Notes: generated by a model not told the origin, from the sequence alone. A stretch of DNA of 64,000 nt from Naumovozyma dairenensis CBS 421 (GCF_000227115.2 NC_016480.1:992001-1056000), one strand, 5' to 3'. Numbered from the stretch's first letter, positions 22,420 through 33,028 are shown. Program-made: numbers and translations.

Positions 22420-23043
22420 GTGGCCTCCACGCTGTCATGTTCAAAATATAGTTGTTCGAAACCTATGATATTCGATAAATTCAAGGTGAGTGCTCTTGCG
22501 AAGTTTTGGGAGGTCATTGTTAGTAAGCTCAAGTTGCCGGTGCCTGGTGAGTTGTTCAGCAATGACATGGTCATGACAAGATCGTATAATATAATGCGCG
22601 AGGAAATTCAAGGTCAGAAGTTGGATATCTTGATGTATTTCTCGGTGAAGGATAGCAGGGATCAAATGGAGGGTCTATGGGAAGCTAGTAATGGTGATGA
22701 TTTGACCTTCAAAGATATTGAAGCTGATGTTAAGAGGGCTAGTACCACTAGGTATCAGAGTTTACCATTTATTATTAATTTTGTTGGTAGATTTAATTAT
22801 TTGGTGAGTACTTGTGGTTATGTCTTTGGAGAGTATATGATTCTTTATTTCATTGATAAAAATTTTAAGTCTAGGTCTTTGTATGATGCTCGCGAACGTT
22901 CTAGGAAACCACCCAAGGTGAAGGTGTCAGCACACCAATACATCATAATGATGTTTGCTGCGTTCCATAACCGTGATTTTTTAGGTTACTTTTACAGAAG
23001 TTTCCATCATTGCCTAGAGTCAAATGTTTTAGTCACTGGCTGA
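22420..23043 (+). pseudogene. C-terminal open segment of helicase relic copy 2
   Basis: A frame of about 207 codons in which FKVSALAKFWEVIVSKL, EIQGQKLDILMYFSVKDSR, DVKRASTTRYQSLPFI and HQYIIMMFAAFHNRDF follow the order of the Y' helicase C-terminal region after its repeat tract. It is separated from the core by stops near 21933 and 22234. Confidence 0.5.
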
Positions 23044-24189
23044 AATTGATGACGTTGTCGGTTCAGTTTCCCAATGATCAAGGTAGAAGGCTTTATTTAA
23101 TGGTAGGTGCTATGTATTATTTATATGTTATAATTTGTTAGGACTGTGTTGTTTTATTATTTGTTTTATATGATATATTGATAGTATGAAATTATATATT
23201 GGTATTATCTTTGGATTTAGCCGCCCAGCTCTCACCAACTAGAAATAGGAATAGTCTTCAAGAAAGATATAAAAGTCAAAAAATGGAATTTGTTGCTACA
23301 ATTTCATGATCAGAATTTAATGCAGTTTAACATACTAGAGGAGCAAATTATGTTTTGAGGATATTGAAGAGTTGAGAGATGATTTCTGAAATTGCCATTC
23401 TTTATTTACTTTACGTTGTTCATATATATTAATTCGATATAAGGAAAGAAAAGATAATATATATCAAAAATAAACTAATTTTTGACTTTTTTCATATCTC
23501 TTTTCATACAGAGTTAGTCATGCTACTCTGAATATATATATTTTCAAAGATATAGATTTATATAAAACTTTTTAAAATATATATGCCTTTTTTTAGATAT
23601 AAAGTTAGCGTGTGCACTACATAACGATGGATAGTCAGTGTCTCTCAACAAATAATATTATTTCCCGAGTATTATTCTTTTAAATTACAGTTTTGATTTT
23701 GAATTATCACATAGAATAGTATCATTTAACATAATAAAATGGTTTATCATATATTGTCGTTTAAAGTGCCAATTTTCGGTATATATGAAAAACGACCATA
23801 ACCTTGTCAATATTGGTGCTAGTTTAGGATACGCTGAGCTTGACGATTTTTTGAAGAACTACTAAAGATAACGTTGCAACCGAGGGTATTTCAGATAACG
23901 TTACCAGTCTTAGGACCTTTCGGTAATCATCTTATCGTCCCGCTACTTCTTATATAAACCAAGTAATCTATATACTATACATGAACTATTTACAAACTCC
24001 GTGCCCTGTCACCAAAGTTTTAAAAAAATTAACACAGAAGTTTTCTAGTTCTAGAGCTTTTTACGAACACTTCAGGAAGAGAATCATTGATTTTAAAATT
24101 AAAATATTGTGAAATTACGTGAATTAAAAACTATATCTTAATCTAAGAAAAAAAATTACTTCTTGTCATTTTTTTTTTTTTTCTATGCA
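23044..24189. other. AT-rich spacer between helicase relic and MKT1
   Basis: Long AT stretches (ATATAT runs at about 23420-23590) and no gene. No telomere-like G-rich repeat was seen. It includes the MKT1 3' region (A/T homopolymers near 24150-24182). Confidence 0.45.
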
Positions 24190-26673
24190 TCAATTTTCTT
24201 GTTCCTTAATAGCATTGCTACAAAATTCCAATGCTTCTTCTACTATTTTCAAATCTTTTCTATCAAACAAGCCAATAGCATTCAGTTCTTTTAGAACTTT
24301 CAATATTTGCATCAAATATTCATAAGAATGTTCAAATTGTTCATTCAAATTAGGAACTGATTTATAAGTTCCAAATTCAGTAGCTACTAAAGCCAAGGCA
24401 TCAGTCTTAACGTTCCCGTTATGTAAATATTTTTGAAGGAAGAATTCCCACATCATTGCCATTATAGTATTTGGGGTAGCTAATTTAAATGGCATATTTC
24501 TAACGACTTTGGATTGCCATTCGAAATTATCTAATGATAATCTATCAAATTCGTTGGCAGTTAATGATGAAATCAATGTCGCTTCATATATTTCATTCAT
24601 GTTCTCTCTAATGAAATCTAAGTGTTCTCTAAATATTAATGTTTTCTTGTCGATTGGACCATGGTAATTTGTTGGTCTTTGATTGATTTGAAATAATGTT
24701 AGGATTCGAGTAATTAATAAAATATATTGAGATTCTTGAGGATATGTTCGTAGAGTAACGTCTGATAATGCAGAACGAACTGATGGTTTTACATCTTCTG
24801 ATAATGACATTACCTTTGTCTTCAAAAATATTAATAATAGTAATATAGAGTCGTAATGTTTATCATCGATGGATAATTTAGGTAAATTCAATAAGACAGA
24901 CCCTAACTTAGTTGGTTTTAACGATTTAGTGGGAATATTGAAATCAAAAAATTCTAACTGGGTTAAAACTCTTAACATGCTTGTAGATAATAAATCAAAT
25001 GATGTAGATAATTTTTTCTCCATTGGAACTGAATTAGGGAAAATGACTTCTTCAGAAACGAAATCTGCTGAAATATCACTACTTTCAGAAAGAAGTTTAA
25101 TAAGTTCTGCAATGGAAAATTGTTTTTCTTTATCTTGTGTCTTAACTATTATTCTATTGATTTTTTCAAATAATGATGGGGAAGTTCTATTTATTAATGA
25201 AGTTGGATAATTTGGTGAGAACCATTTAATTTGCTTGATTTGTTTCATTTGGAAATATCTATTGATTGGCTGAGTCAATAAATTTATATCTTTATTTTTA
25301 AACATATCTACGGATAATTTCAATAATTCTCTATAAGAATCGGAAGAACCTCCATCTAATGGTGGTTCTTCAGGATAGATACCAGTACTTATGGCATCAA
25401 ATAATTTACCAGTGACTAAACCTAAGGATCTATAAAAATAATATTCTGATGGTAATTGTTGAGCAATAAAATCATGGACATCATTAGGGATATCTGATTG
25501 GATTTCATGTGTAGAAGATGAAGATGAAGATGGAGAAGTTGAGACAGTATCCTTCTTATGTTTAATATTAGTTGCGCTATCATTATCGTTATTATTATTA
25601 TCATTATCATTAATGGAAGAGGTACCTGAATTATCACCATCATAGGTATATAATTCAACTTTACCATTTGTTTTCAAAACAGGCATAAATTTTAAAGAGG
25701 AAACACCTTTCTCATATCTTTGTCTATATTTGTCACTTTCTTCCTTTATTGGATTAGACAATTGATAAGCGTAGAAATTAGTCCCAGTACTCAAGAACAT
25801 TTCAAGAGCAATATCAAAGATTTTTGAATTTGGATAAATTTGTAAAGGGGGTAAAGTACTAGATTGTAAATCATTACCGACAGCCATTGCAATATCAATG
25901 AAATCTTCATGAGTACATTGGAAATCTTTTAATACTTTTGTCTTATCTATGAATCTGAAATCTTTGTTTGGGAATTCCATACCGAGGATAAATTTTTCAA
26001 TATTTTTCAATAATAAACAATCAGTTGGACCATAAATGGCATCAATGTAACCGTTATCATATAAATATGCCAATTGAATCCAAGAACAATAAGGTGCGAC
26101 TTGATAAACGATATCATGATCGATGAAATAGTTAATTAAATCAGATTGGTATCTTTTCAATTCAATAACAGAATTGTATCTAAATGGTTCTTGAGGTTGA
26201 ATTGGTTGATCAATGTAAGAACTTTGATTACTTGTCATTAGGTTACTCCATTGAGTCCAACCTCTATGCCTTTGAGCCAGTAATAATTCTTTACTTGTCT
26301 TTGGAGTGGAACTTCCAGGAGGACTTCCAGAGCCCAATGAGATTTCCAAATTGGATGAAGCTGAAGCTTCTGCGGCAGAGGCATTAAAATAACCATTTGA
26401 TTCTAATTGATTATAAGTCATTGATCCATTAAATATGAAGATTGGAGTGATTTTATATTCTTTAAATATTTTCAAATCACTTTCTAAATACATTTTCAAA
26501 CTAGTTGGGAAGCCACCGATGGCATCTAAGAATTGTTCCTTCTTATAACTCAGTAGTCTTGAAACATAATGGTTAATGTCTATACCTAATGTTGAATTTT
26601 TCAAGGACTCAATTGGATAAGCACCAACAAGACCTCTCTCGAAGAGATAAGTCTCTAATGATTTGATAGGCAT
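24190..26673 (-). CDS. MKT1: Mkt1-like posttranscriptional regulator with XPG-like nuclease fold
   Basis: Pbp1-binding regulator of mRNA such as HO; natural variants affect sporulation, heat tolerance and mitochondrial traits in S. cerevisiae. Seen: the XPG-N-like start MPIKSLETYLFERGLVGAYP, GIDINHYVSRLLSYKKEQ, GGFPTSLKMYLESDLKIFKEY and FNGSMTYNQLES. Then come the XPG-I-like region (YQVAPYCSWIQLAYLYDNGYIDAIYGPTDCLL, split), an Asn/Asp/Ser-rich insert (about residues 345-395) and a conserved C-terminal helical domain. 827 residues, about the size of S. cerevisiae Mkt1. Residue 30 is Gly, the fully active allele class, not the Asp of the S288C reference. In S. cerevisiae it adjoins END3; here the helicase island and CCT2 lie between. 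Confidence 0.96.
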   Translation of the reverse strand: MPIKSLETYLFERGLVGAYPIESLKNSTLGIDINHYVSRLLSYKKEQFLDAIGGFPTSLKMYLESDLKIFKEYKITPIFIFNGSMTYNQLESNGYFNASAAEASASSNLEISLGSGSPPGSSTPKTSKELLLAQRHRGWTQWSNLMTSNQSSYIDQPIQPQEPFRYNSVIELKRYQSDLINYFIDHDIVYQVAPYCSWIQLAYLYDNGYIDAIYGPTDCLLLKNIEKFILGMEFPNKDFRFIDKTKVLKDFQCTHEDFIDIAMAVGNDLQSSTLPPLQIYPNSKIFDIALEMFLSTGTNFYAYQLSNPIKEESDKYRQRYEKGVSSLKFMPVLKTNGKVELYTYDGDNSGTSSINDNDNNNNDNDSATNIKHKKDTVSTSPSSSSSSTHEIQSDIPNDVHDFIAQQLPSEYYFYRSLGLVTGKLFDAISTGIYPEEPPLDGGSSDSYRELLKLSVDMFKNKDINLLTQPINRYFQMKQIKQIKWFSPNYPTSLINRTSPSLFEKINRIIVKTQDKEKQFSIAELIKLLSESSDISADFVSEEVIFPNSVPMEKKLSTSFDLLSTSMLRVLTQLEFFDFNIPTKSLKPTKLGSVLLNLPKLSIDDKHYDSILLLLIFLKTKVMSLSEDVKPSVRSALSDVTLRTYPQESQYILLITRILTLFQINQRPTNYHGPIDKKTLIFREHLDFIRENMNEIYEATLISSLTANEFDRLSLDNFEWQSKVVRNMPFKLATPNTIMAMMWEFFLQKYLHNGNVKTDALALVATEFGTYKSVPNLNEQFEHSYEYLMQILKVLKELNAIGLFDRKDLKIVEEALEFCSNAIKEQEN

Positions 26674-26812
26674 GGTAACCGAAAAAACAGGAATCGAATA
26701 GTCTTTATTATTATAAATATGCTCGATTCACGAAATGGAAGTGAAACAACGAAAGAAAATAAGCGATGATCCCTTGGATAGTACAACAAACAATGGTGTG
26801 TCTCGTTCGTTA

Positions 26813-27100
26813 TTATAATGTCCTTTCCGGAATATAAACAAAACGAACAAACAAACAAACGCCAATTGAATAGGTATCCACCTTCTTATAGTAACAATAA
26901 GATAGTATACCCGATAGAGTATCACTGAGGGTCAGTATGAATGCAGCAATTGACAATGACAAGAGCATTCCCATCAAACCATAAACTTTATTTTCTAGAG
27001 CCTCCATTCCATAATTTAATAATCCAATTTGATTGTTATTTGCCTGTTTTCGCATTTCCCGATTTCTTCCTTTTCCCATTTTGATCGCGTTGCACGGCAT
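26813..27100 (-). CDS. Small hypothetical protein with one membrane segment
   Basis: 95-codon frame between MKT1 and OST3. It has a basic N-terminus (MGKGRNREMRKQ from an alternative start at 27079), then GLLNYGMEALENKVYGLMGMLL, a hydrophobic helix (SLSIAAFILTLSDTLSGILSY) and a short tail. S. cerevisiae has the small gene SNN1 (YNL086W) beside MKT1, but I see no resemblance to it. It could be a real lineage-specific small membrane protein or chance. The divergent OST3 start is only 210 bases away. Confidence 0.35.
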   Translation of the reverse strand: MPCNAIKMGKGRNREMRKQANNNQIGLLNYGMEALENKVYGLMGMLLSLSIAAFILTLSDTLSGILSYCYYKKVDTYSIGVCLFVRFVYIPERTL

Positions 27101-27310
27101 GGCCTGCGCTTTCAGTTAACACGTAACGTAACATATGTTATATATTATATATATTATATAAGGTAAGGTCGTTAAGTTGAATGAAAAGTTTCACTGGAAT
27201 AAAGGCAAAGTTATAAGGGCAATTAGGATTACGAGACTCAATTGACGCTGTTGTATAGGTTTGTTTGTCATTCCGCATTGTTTGTCCTATTGTAAAACTG
27301 AAAGAATACT

Positions 27311-28357
27311 ATGAAATTGTGCATATACTCCTCTGTCTTAACTATACTATCGTTATGCACCTTTGGAGCCCTTGCTCTAGATAATGCATCATTATTAAAA
27401 GAAGCACGTAAGTCTTCTGACAATATTATTAATGTATCGGGAAAAGATTACGAGACCATTCTTTCAGGCCATCGTGATGCTAATATATTGGTTCTTTTTA
27501 CTTCTAATTCTCCTCAATTTGGCTGCTCCCTTTGTGCAGAGTTAGAATCAGAATATGAAGCCCTTGTTTCCTCATGGTTCCATGATCATCCTGATGCTCT
27601 TTCTAAAGATGATTCAGAAAAGGCATTGTTCTTTGCCAAAGCTATGGTCAAATCCCCACAAAATATCCCAAAAATATTCGCTGATTTCGGTATTGAACAA
27701 ATTCCTCGTCTTCATTTATTAAAAGCGGGTAGTAATAATATGCTTGATTCTGAAATTGTTGATATCCCTGCTGATAAAGATATTGCTCGTGTGCAACATT
27801 TAATTAATGCCCTCAAAAGCGCTACTTCTATCACGGATTTCGAAGTTCATGAAAAAGTCAATTGGGGCTCTACCATCATCACAGCTGTATCCGTCTTCAT
27901 TATCGTCTTCTTATTGAAAAAACATACTTATATTGCCACATATTTATTGAATTCAAGACTAGTATGGGGGGTCTTATCAGTATCTTTCATCATCTTAATG
28001 ATAGGTGGTCATATGTTTAACAAAATTAGAAATACAATGTTAGCGGGCACTTCGAAAAATGGCGAAATTATATATTTCATTCCAAATGATTTCCAAAACC
28101 AATTTGCCATTGAAACACAAGCTATTGGTGTCGTTTATGGGATTTTAGCCACTATGGTTGTCACTTTAGCAATCGGAATTCCTAAATTAGGAGAATTATA
28201 TAAGGGTAATAAACGTCGTTCAGTCGTAGAAGCCTCTTTCTCAATACTATGTGCATTGTTCGTTTATATGTTCTTCGCTGCTTTGACTTATGTTTTTAAC
28301 CTGAAAACTGGAGGTTATCCTTTCCAATTATTGAAAATATCTAGTTTATTCCATTAG
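27311..28357 (+). CDS. OST3: Oligosaccharyltransferase subunit Ost3
   Basis: ER membrane oxidoreductase subunit of oligosaccharyltransferase that helps N-glycosylate Cys-rich nascent chains. Seen: a cleavable signal peptide (residues 1-22), then a lumenal thioredoxin-like domain with the active-site CxxC in FGCSLCAELE (about residue 75) and a cis-Pro-type loop (EQIPRLHLL). Four transmembrane helices follow (about 190-210, 218-238, 270-292, 304-326), ending FQLLKISS. Length 348 against 350 in S. cerevisiae. Its place beside a tricalbin matches YOR085W/YOR086C. Confidence 0.95.
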   Translation: MKLCIYSSVLTILSLCTFGALALDNASLLKEARKSSDNIINVSGKDYETILSGHRDANILVLFTSNSPQFGCSLCAELESEYEALVSSWFHDHPDALSKDDSEKALFFAKAMVKSPQNIPKIFADFGIEQIPRLHLLKAGSNNMLDSEIVDIPADKDIARVQHLINALKSATSITDFEVHEKVNWGSTIITAVSVFIIVFLLKKHTYIATYLLNSRLVWGVLSVSFIILMIGGHMFNKIRNTMLAGTSKNGEIIYFIPNDFQNQFAIETQAIGVVYGILATMVVTLAIGIPKLGELYKGNKRRSVVEASFSILCALFVYMFFAALTYVFNLKTGGYPFQLLKISSLFH

Positions 28358-28591
28358 ATGAGCATGAGCTGATATAATCTGGGAAAAGATTTAGGGTCAA
28401 TCTATTACGTACAAACTTAGTCGACTACATACAAATTTCTATGATAAATTATATATCATATAGTCTATAGAATGAAATATCCCGATTTCTTAAAGGAGAT
28501 TTTTTGTTTTGTTTTTACCTTCTTTATTACATAAATCAAATAAACTAAAAAATAAAATGTTCTAATAATATTAATGTTTGTGAAAATTTGG

Positions 28592-31500
28592 CTATTCTTC
28601 TTCTTCGTCTTCTCTTTCCTCATCTGATTTATAGTTGTTATTGTGTTTATTCTTTTTACCACCAAATATACCTCTTCCTATCTTACCAACTGTACCTAAA
28701 CCGGTACTAACAACGGTCTGTCCGGCTTTCAAACCAGAACCAATACCCTTAGATGCAATATCACCAACTTTAGCTTCACGTTTCGTTACACCAGTAATAT
28801 ATCGAGATGAATATGTAAACTCTAAATGTGCAACACCACCATCTTCCCCATTGACACCTTTAATTTTTACATCGAGCGACGTAGTTCCCTCAGGATCAAC
28901 TTTACTTAATGGTACTGAACCCCAACCAATAGTATCATCTCCACTAGCTGCATCCCAATCCATCACTTTAAGAATTAATCTATCATGCATACGATTATGG
29001 ATTTCAATAGTACCAGAATCGTTCCAAGTTGGATTCAAAGTCTTCTTTACAATCTTTGTTTTCCAACGAGGATCATCTTCATCATTAATATAAAATTTGA
29101 TAAATGGATCTGAATATCCATTTGTATCAGCAGATATCAAATTCTCTGCACTCTTAGCTAAAATGGTTAATTCACCAGAATTAGATTTCAAATCAGCTTG
29201 AGGTAATTCATCAACATCAATTGGGAACCATGAAACTTGAACCATAATCTTGGCATTCGATTCACCTGAAATATCAATGATGCTTGGTTTATAATAACAT
29301 TCTTTAACTAAATCAATAGTTGAAATAGAAACTTGGCAAATACTATTATCGACTTTATTAGAAAACTTCTTCTTGGTCACTTTGAAGGTAGTAACGGAAT
29401 CTTGTAATTCTTTGATCATAACATCACCTGTCCAACCCGTTCTGATTATCCTTGATGATATTTGTGGGGAGACAAAACGAGGATGCCCATTTGCATCGAA
29501 GAAAGCTTGAACGTAAAGGCCTGTTTGTGGTAATTCACCATCTAAAACTGAGATGGATAAAACACCAGCATTGTAATTGGTTAATTGGTTGGTTAAGATA
29601 CCAACTTTTCCTTGCCTGAAAACATTTCTTCCTATGTCTTTAATTTCAGTTTCTTCCTGTTGCAATTTACGCTTCTCGTCTGTTGATAGTTTCTTTTCGT
29701 CAACGGTTTTTTTACGATCTTCAATCTTCTTCTTACGTGATTGGATTTTTTCAACATCTTGAAGTTCTTCTAATGTTAAAACAGGCATTGTTGGATAAAA
29801 TGAGACTTTATATGTAATATTACCTTGTGAACCTTTCTTTCTAACAAGAGGTCCAACTCTTGACTTATCATCGATATTTATGGCATATCTATCATTTTCA
29901 TCTTTATGGAAAAGATCCTGGATTTTCAAATCGAATTTACCAACGCTACGATCTTTATTAACGGTTTCCACATCCATACATTCAATTGTAATCCTTTGAT
30001 TGGATGAAGTAACAGCAACATAAATTGCTTGTTCCCAAACAGGATTCAAAGTTTGTGGCTGTGTATCAGTTCTACCTTTTGAAATACCATTGACTAACAC
30101 TTTAGCATAAGGATCAATTTTACCAATTTTTTCCAAATTCTTCAAATTCGTTGCCTTTTCGACAAACACTCTCACAACACCAATTGGTGGAGTGTATGCA
30201 ATGGACGTGGTACCAACATCTAAACTAACAGGTTTCCAATGAGTAGTGATTGTCAATTCACCTTTAGCATCTTTCAACGGAATAGATTTCTTATCGATTT
30301 GAGTTCTATCAATCAAATCGTTCAAAGTTTGAACAGAAGTACCTACAATACTGTCATCGTCACCATTTTTAATAACGAATTTACATCTTGTCTTACGACG
30401 ATCCATTATAACAGCTTCATAATCTTGACTCCATTTGATAGTGTCTTCATCAGATGTTGCTTTTTTTGTAGTTAAGACTAGTTTTGCATTGACATATAGC
30501 TCAACATAAGCGTTCACCTTCTTGTCAGGTTCATCTTGTACAATCCTAACCTCTTCAACGACAATCTTAGAGATACCAGTATTCAAATCTGGTAATTCTT
30601 CAACGACACCACTAGGTAATCTCTTAGCGACCAAAGTTGGGAAGAATCTTAAATCGAAATTCATTTCCCCGATTGGCTTTGAATTTCTCAAGAAATTAGC
30701 ATGAACATTTCTTTGACTATCATTATCATGTAAAGAATTTAAATTATATTCAATTCTTCCCAATACTTTATCTTTCAATTTAGCACGCTTATCGTAAAGA
30801 CTAATCGTCAAAGGGTCAGTAAATGATTGTAAAAGGATATACATGGTTTCATTCCATACGGGATTCAATGTGTCTCTAACAGTTCTTGTTTTGGCTATTC
30901 TTTTACCACCAAATTCAAAAGCTAAATATGGATCAATGGAAATATTAAGCATTGATGATGACCGTTTAATATCTTTAACATTTTTTATTGTAACTTCAAG
31001 AACACCAATAGATAATGCAGAAGAAGATATTAATTGTGGAATGTTTAATTGTAACGAGAAAGGTGGTAATAACATTGGCCCCATATATTTGGAAGCCATT
31101 CTATGTATTAATGGCAATAAGCCAGGAATAGCCAATATTTCCATATTGAAAAGGGAGTTACCAAAAAGTGAGGCGACGAAATCAATATCTGGAACTTCTA
31201 ATAATTGAATGTTAACAGTTTCCATATGAGGAAATGGAGTCATCAATTTAAAACGAAGTCTTGCGTCAGCTTTGAAAGAAACATCTGATACTGAAACAGG
31301 AATAACAAAGCCAAATATATTTGCCTTGATAACTACACCTTGATTAACATAATTTCTCACTTGTTTCGCATTCATATCTGATAAATCATGAGGGGTAAAA
31401 GAAAGACTCCAATCCATGACAACGACATCCGAAGCTGTATTCTGGAAGGTCTTTACACGATCAACTCTTGGAGGTTTAATACCTAAAGTGAATTTATCTA

Positions 31501-32095
31501 TCCAAAGAGCTTTAATAAAGGTTGGAATGGAAGGATTTGTTCTTATGATTTCATTAACTTGTTGTACCACCATTTGGGAGGCATTAGGTTCAATAATTGG
31601 CCAATATTTATCTAACAAGGTATTTAACCACTCTAAAGTTTCATAGTCATCCTCTACTCTTTGTACAGTCATTTCCTTTTGAACTAAATCTCTAATAGAC
31701 CCTCTATACTTTTTAATAGAAGTTCTGTATAGCAACCCAGTGATAAGTACCACGAAAAATGCAGGAGCAAATGAGAAATGAAATTTCCCAATGGCAAAGG
31801 ATAGTATACCACCAAGGGCAAAGATCCCCACAGAATGATACCAATCACCATATAGAGTATCAGGTATAATATTATCCAATATGGTTTCTTTACTCATATC
31901 CATTAAATCATCTTCAGGGGTCAATTCATCTTTTTCTTCCCAACCACCTAATTGCTTCCAACCTACGTAGGTAGCATCAATATGTGGTCTGTTGACTTTC
32001 AAAGCGCCTACATGTTCAGCTTTGGATTCTGAAATGTTTGCGCTTGTCTTTTCTAATGTTTTCTGTCTTGTAAGTTCCGTTCCCTCCTTCGACAT
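28592..32095 (-). CDS. TCB1: Tricalbin, ER-plasma membrane tether
   Basis: ER-anchored lipid-transfer tether of the extended-synaptotagmin family. Seen: cytosolic N-terminus, a hydrophobic hairpin at about residues 86-124 (GIFALGGILSFAIGKF, then FFVVLITGLLY), and an SMP lipid-binding domain at about 150-365 (LEWLNTLLDKYWPIIEP at its start). C2 domains follow (about 375-490 with NPVWNETMYI; 640-750 with IDPYAKVLVNG and NPVWEQ; 990-1110 with SDPFIKFYIND and NPTWND), plus a degenerate one around 505-620. There is a basic and coiled linker at about 780-830 and an acidic C-terminus. 1,167 residues. S. cerevisiae TCB1 and TCB2 are duplicates; position between OST3 and YVC1 favours TCB1. Confidence 0.93.
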   Translation of the reverse strand: MSKEGTELTRQKTLEKTSANISESKAEHVGALKVNRPHIDATYVGWKQLGGWEEKDELTPEDDLMDMSKETILDNIIPDTLYGDWYHSVGIFALGGILSFAIGKFHFSFAPAFFVVLITGLLYRTSIKKYRGSIRDLVQKEMTVQRVEDDYETLEWLNTLLDKYWPIIEPNASQMVVQQVNEIIRTNPSIPTFIKALWIDKFTLGIKPPRVDRVKTFQNTASDVVVMDWSLSFTPHDLSDMNAKQVRNYVNQGVVIKANIFGFVIPVSVSDVSFKADARLRFKLMTPFPHMETVNIQLLEVPDIDFVASLFGNSLFNMEILAIPGLLPLIHRMASKYMGPMLLPPFSLQLNIPQLISSSALSIGVLEVTIKNVKDIKRSSSMLNISIDPYLAFEFGGKRIAKTRTVRDTLNPVWNETMYILLQSFTDPLTISLYDKRAKLKDKVLGRIEYNLNSLHDNDSQRNVHANFLRNSKPIGEMNFDLRFFPTLVAKRLPSGVVEELPDLNTGISKIVVEEVRIVQDEPDKKVNAYVELYVNAKLVLTTKKATSDEDTIKWSQDYEAVIMDRRKTRCKFVIKNGDDDSIVGTSVQTLNDLIDRTQIDKKSIPLKDAKGELTITTHWKPVSLDVGTTSIAYTPPIGVVRVFVEKATNLKNLEKIGKIDPYAKVLVNGISKGRTDTQPQTLNPVWEQAIYVAVTSSNQRITIECMDVETVNKDRSVGKFDLKIQDLFHKDENDRYAINIDDKSRVGPLVRKKGSQGNITYKVSFYPTMPVLTLEELQDVEKIQSRKKKIEDRKKTVDEKKLSTDEKRKLQQEETEIKDIGRNVFRQGKVGILTNQLTNYNAGVLSISVLDGELPQTGLYVQAFFDANGHPRFVSPQISSRIIRTGWTGDVMIKELQDSVTTFKVTKKKFSNKVDNSICQVSISTIDLVKECYYKPSIIDISGESNAKIMVQVSWFPIDVDELPQADLKSNSGELTILAKSAENLISADTNGYSDPFIKFYINDEDDPRWKTKIVKKTLNPTWNDSGTIEIHNRMHDRLILKVMDWDAASGDDTIGWGSVPLSKVDPEGTTSLDVKIKGVNGEDGGVAHLEFTYSSRYITGVTKREAKVGDIASKGIGSGLKAGQTVVSTGLGTVGKIGRGIFGGKKNKHNNNYKSDEEREDEEEE

Positions 32096-33028
32096 GTTTT
32101 TTCTCTTACTTTATAGTTGGTATCCAATTCCGGTTAATTTTGGAGTTTACTATTTAATTGGGTATGTTTCTGTTGTCTTTGATTTTGGTTATTACTGGTT
32201 AAGTAAATTGGTTCCTGAATGTTTCAAGGAATGTACCAATTGTCAACCTTAGTTATAAGCTCTCCATTCATGATATATTTGTTCTTGTTAGTTCCCTTGA
32301 AAGTTTTTCCCAGATTTTCCTTTGTCTTTCTCTTGTTTAGACCAGATCGCAGTGAATTCCGCGCAGGACGGTCGTATGATAAATATTTAAGGGGGGCCAT
32401 TTATTTCTACTATTAAAAGGTTTTATAATTAAAAATACTCAGTAATCCATATTCCAGATATAATACATCTATATCCATTGAAGTGACTACATAGAGACCG
32501 TTAAAAGTTATGGCTTCTTAATAAAGATTTTTCAGTTCAAAGTTCCTATTTATCGTCAAATTAACCGAGTTAAGGTGGAAATATATATATATATAGATCT
32601 ATAGGTAGAGTGTATATATGTGATTTAGTGGTTCGGATAGGTTTACAAGTTGAGGCTCATTTTCACTTCAGTTAGCTAATCGAATTCACTTTTTTACGAC
32701 GCTTCTCTACTTGCTGAATTCAAGAAAAAGGTTTCTCTCATATTATTACATGATCGATTTCATACTATATTTCTTGCATTTTCGATCTTCAAGTATAGAG
32801 GATATGTTCCTCCCTATATATCTGAAATTTTTCCTTTGACCTGTTTCTTAATTATTTTTAATTTATCTGTTGCACCTATTGATATTTATCGTTACAACAT
32901 AGTTGTTCCACATTGTTAGATTAGTTATGGTGCGTATCTGGTTCATAATTCGTCGTAATAAGATCCCAGCGGTCACGGGACCGCATTGGCGAACACGGCT
33001 GTCACCTAAAAGCCAAAATTTCCAATCA
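32096..33028. other. Spacer between TCB1 and tRNA-Asn
   Basis: Upstream region of TCB1 and of the tRNA. An AT dinucleotide run lies near 32582-32600. No gene was recognised; the frames at 31992-32252 and 32219-32416 overlap the TCB1 start or are short. Confidence 0.45.

Larger units (their letters stand above)
18620..23043 (+). pseudogene. Y'-type (YRF1-like) helicase relic, copy 2, near full length
   Basis: About 4.4 kb in which successive frames follow the S. cerevisiae Y' helicase from near its N-terminus to near its C-terminus. The N-terminal third lies at 18.7-19.0 kb (RQFHQVKPQS, then LSKVLMKCSQRI). The middle region is at 19.2-19.7 kb (GERFFRSYIQEFYGSV), then ASNNRNMFIDAESR at 19.8 kb. 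A long open helicase segment follows at 20128-21933, then a Cys-rich junction (IPFELCPRLFFYG) and a C-terminal block at 22420-23043. Several frameshifts and stops (for example near 18970, 19640, 19930, 21933 and 22234) break it. In S. cerevisiae this protein (about 1,860 residues) is encoded by subtelomeric Y' elements. Here it sits internally beside MKT1. Confidence 0.75.

Noticed and set aside
23044..24189. Internal telomere-repeat remnant next to the helicase relic
   Set aside because: Only AT-rich runs were seen; no G-rich telomere-like tandem repeat.
28592..32095. Calling the tricalbin TCB2 because MKT1 (next to TCB2 in S. cerevisiae) is nearby
   Set aside because: OST3 and YVC1 directly flank it, which matches TCB1; the two are duplicates and the ancestral order explains both.
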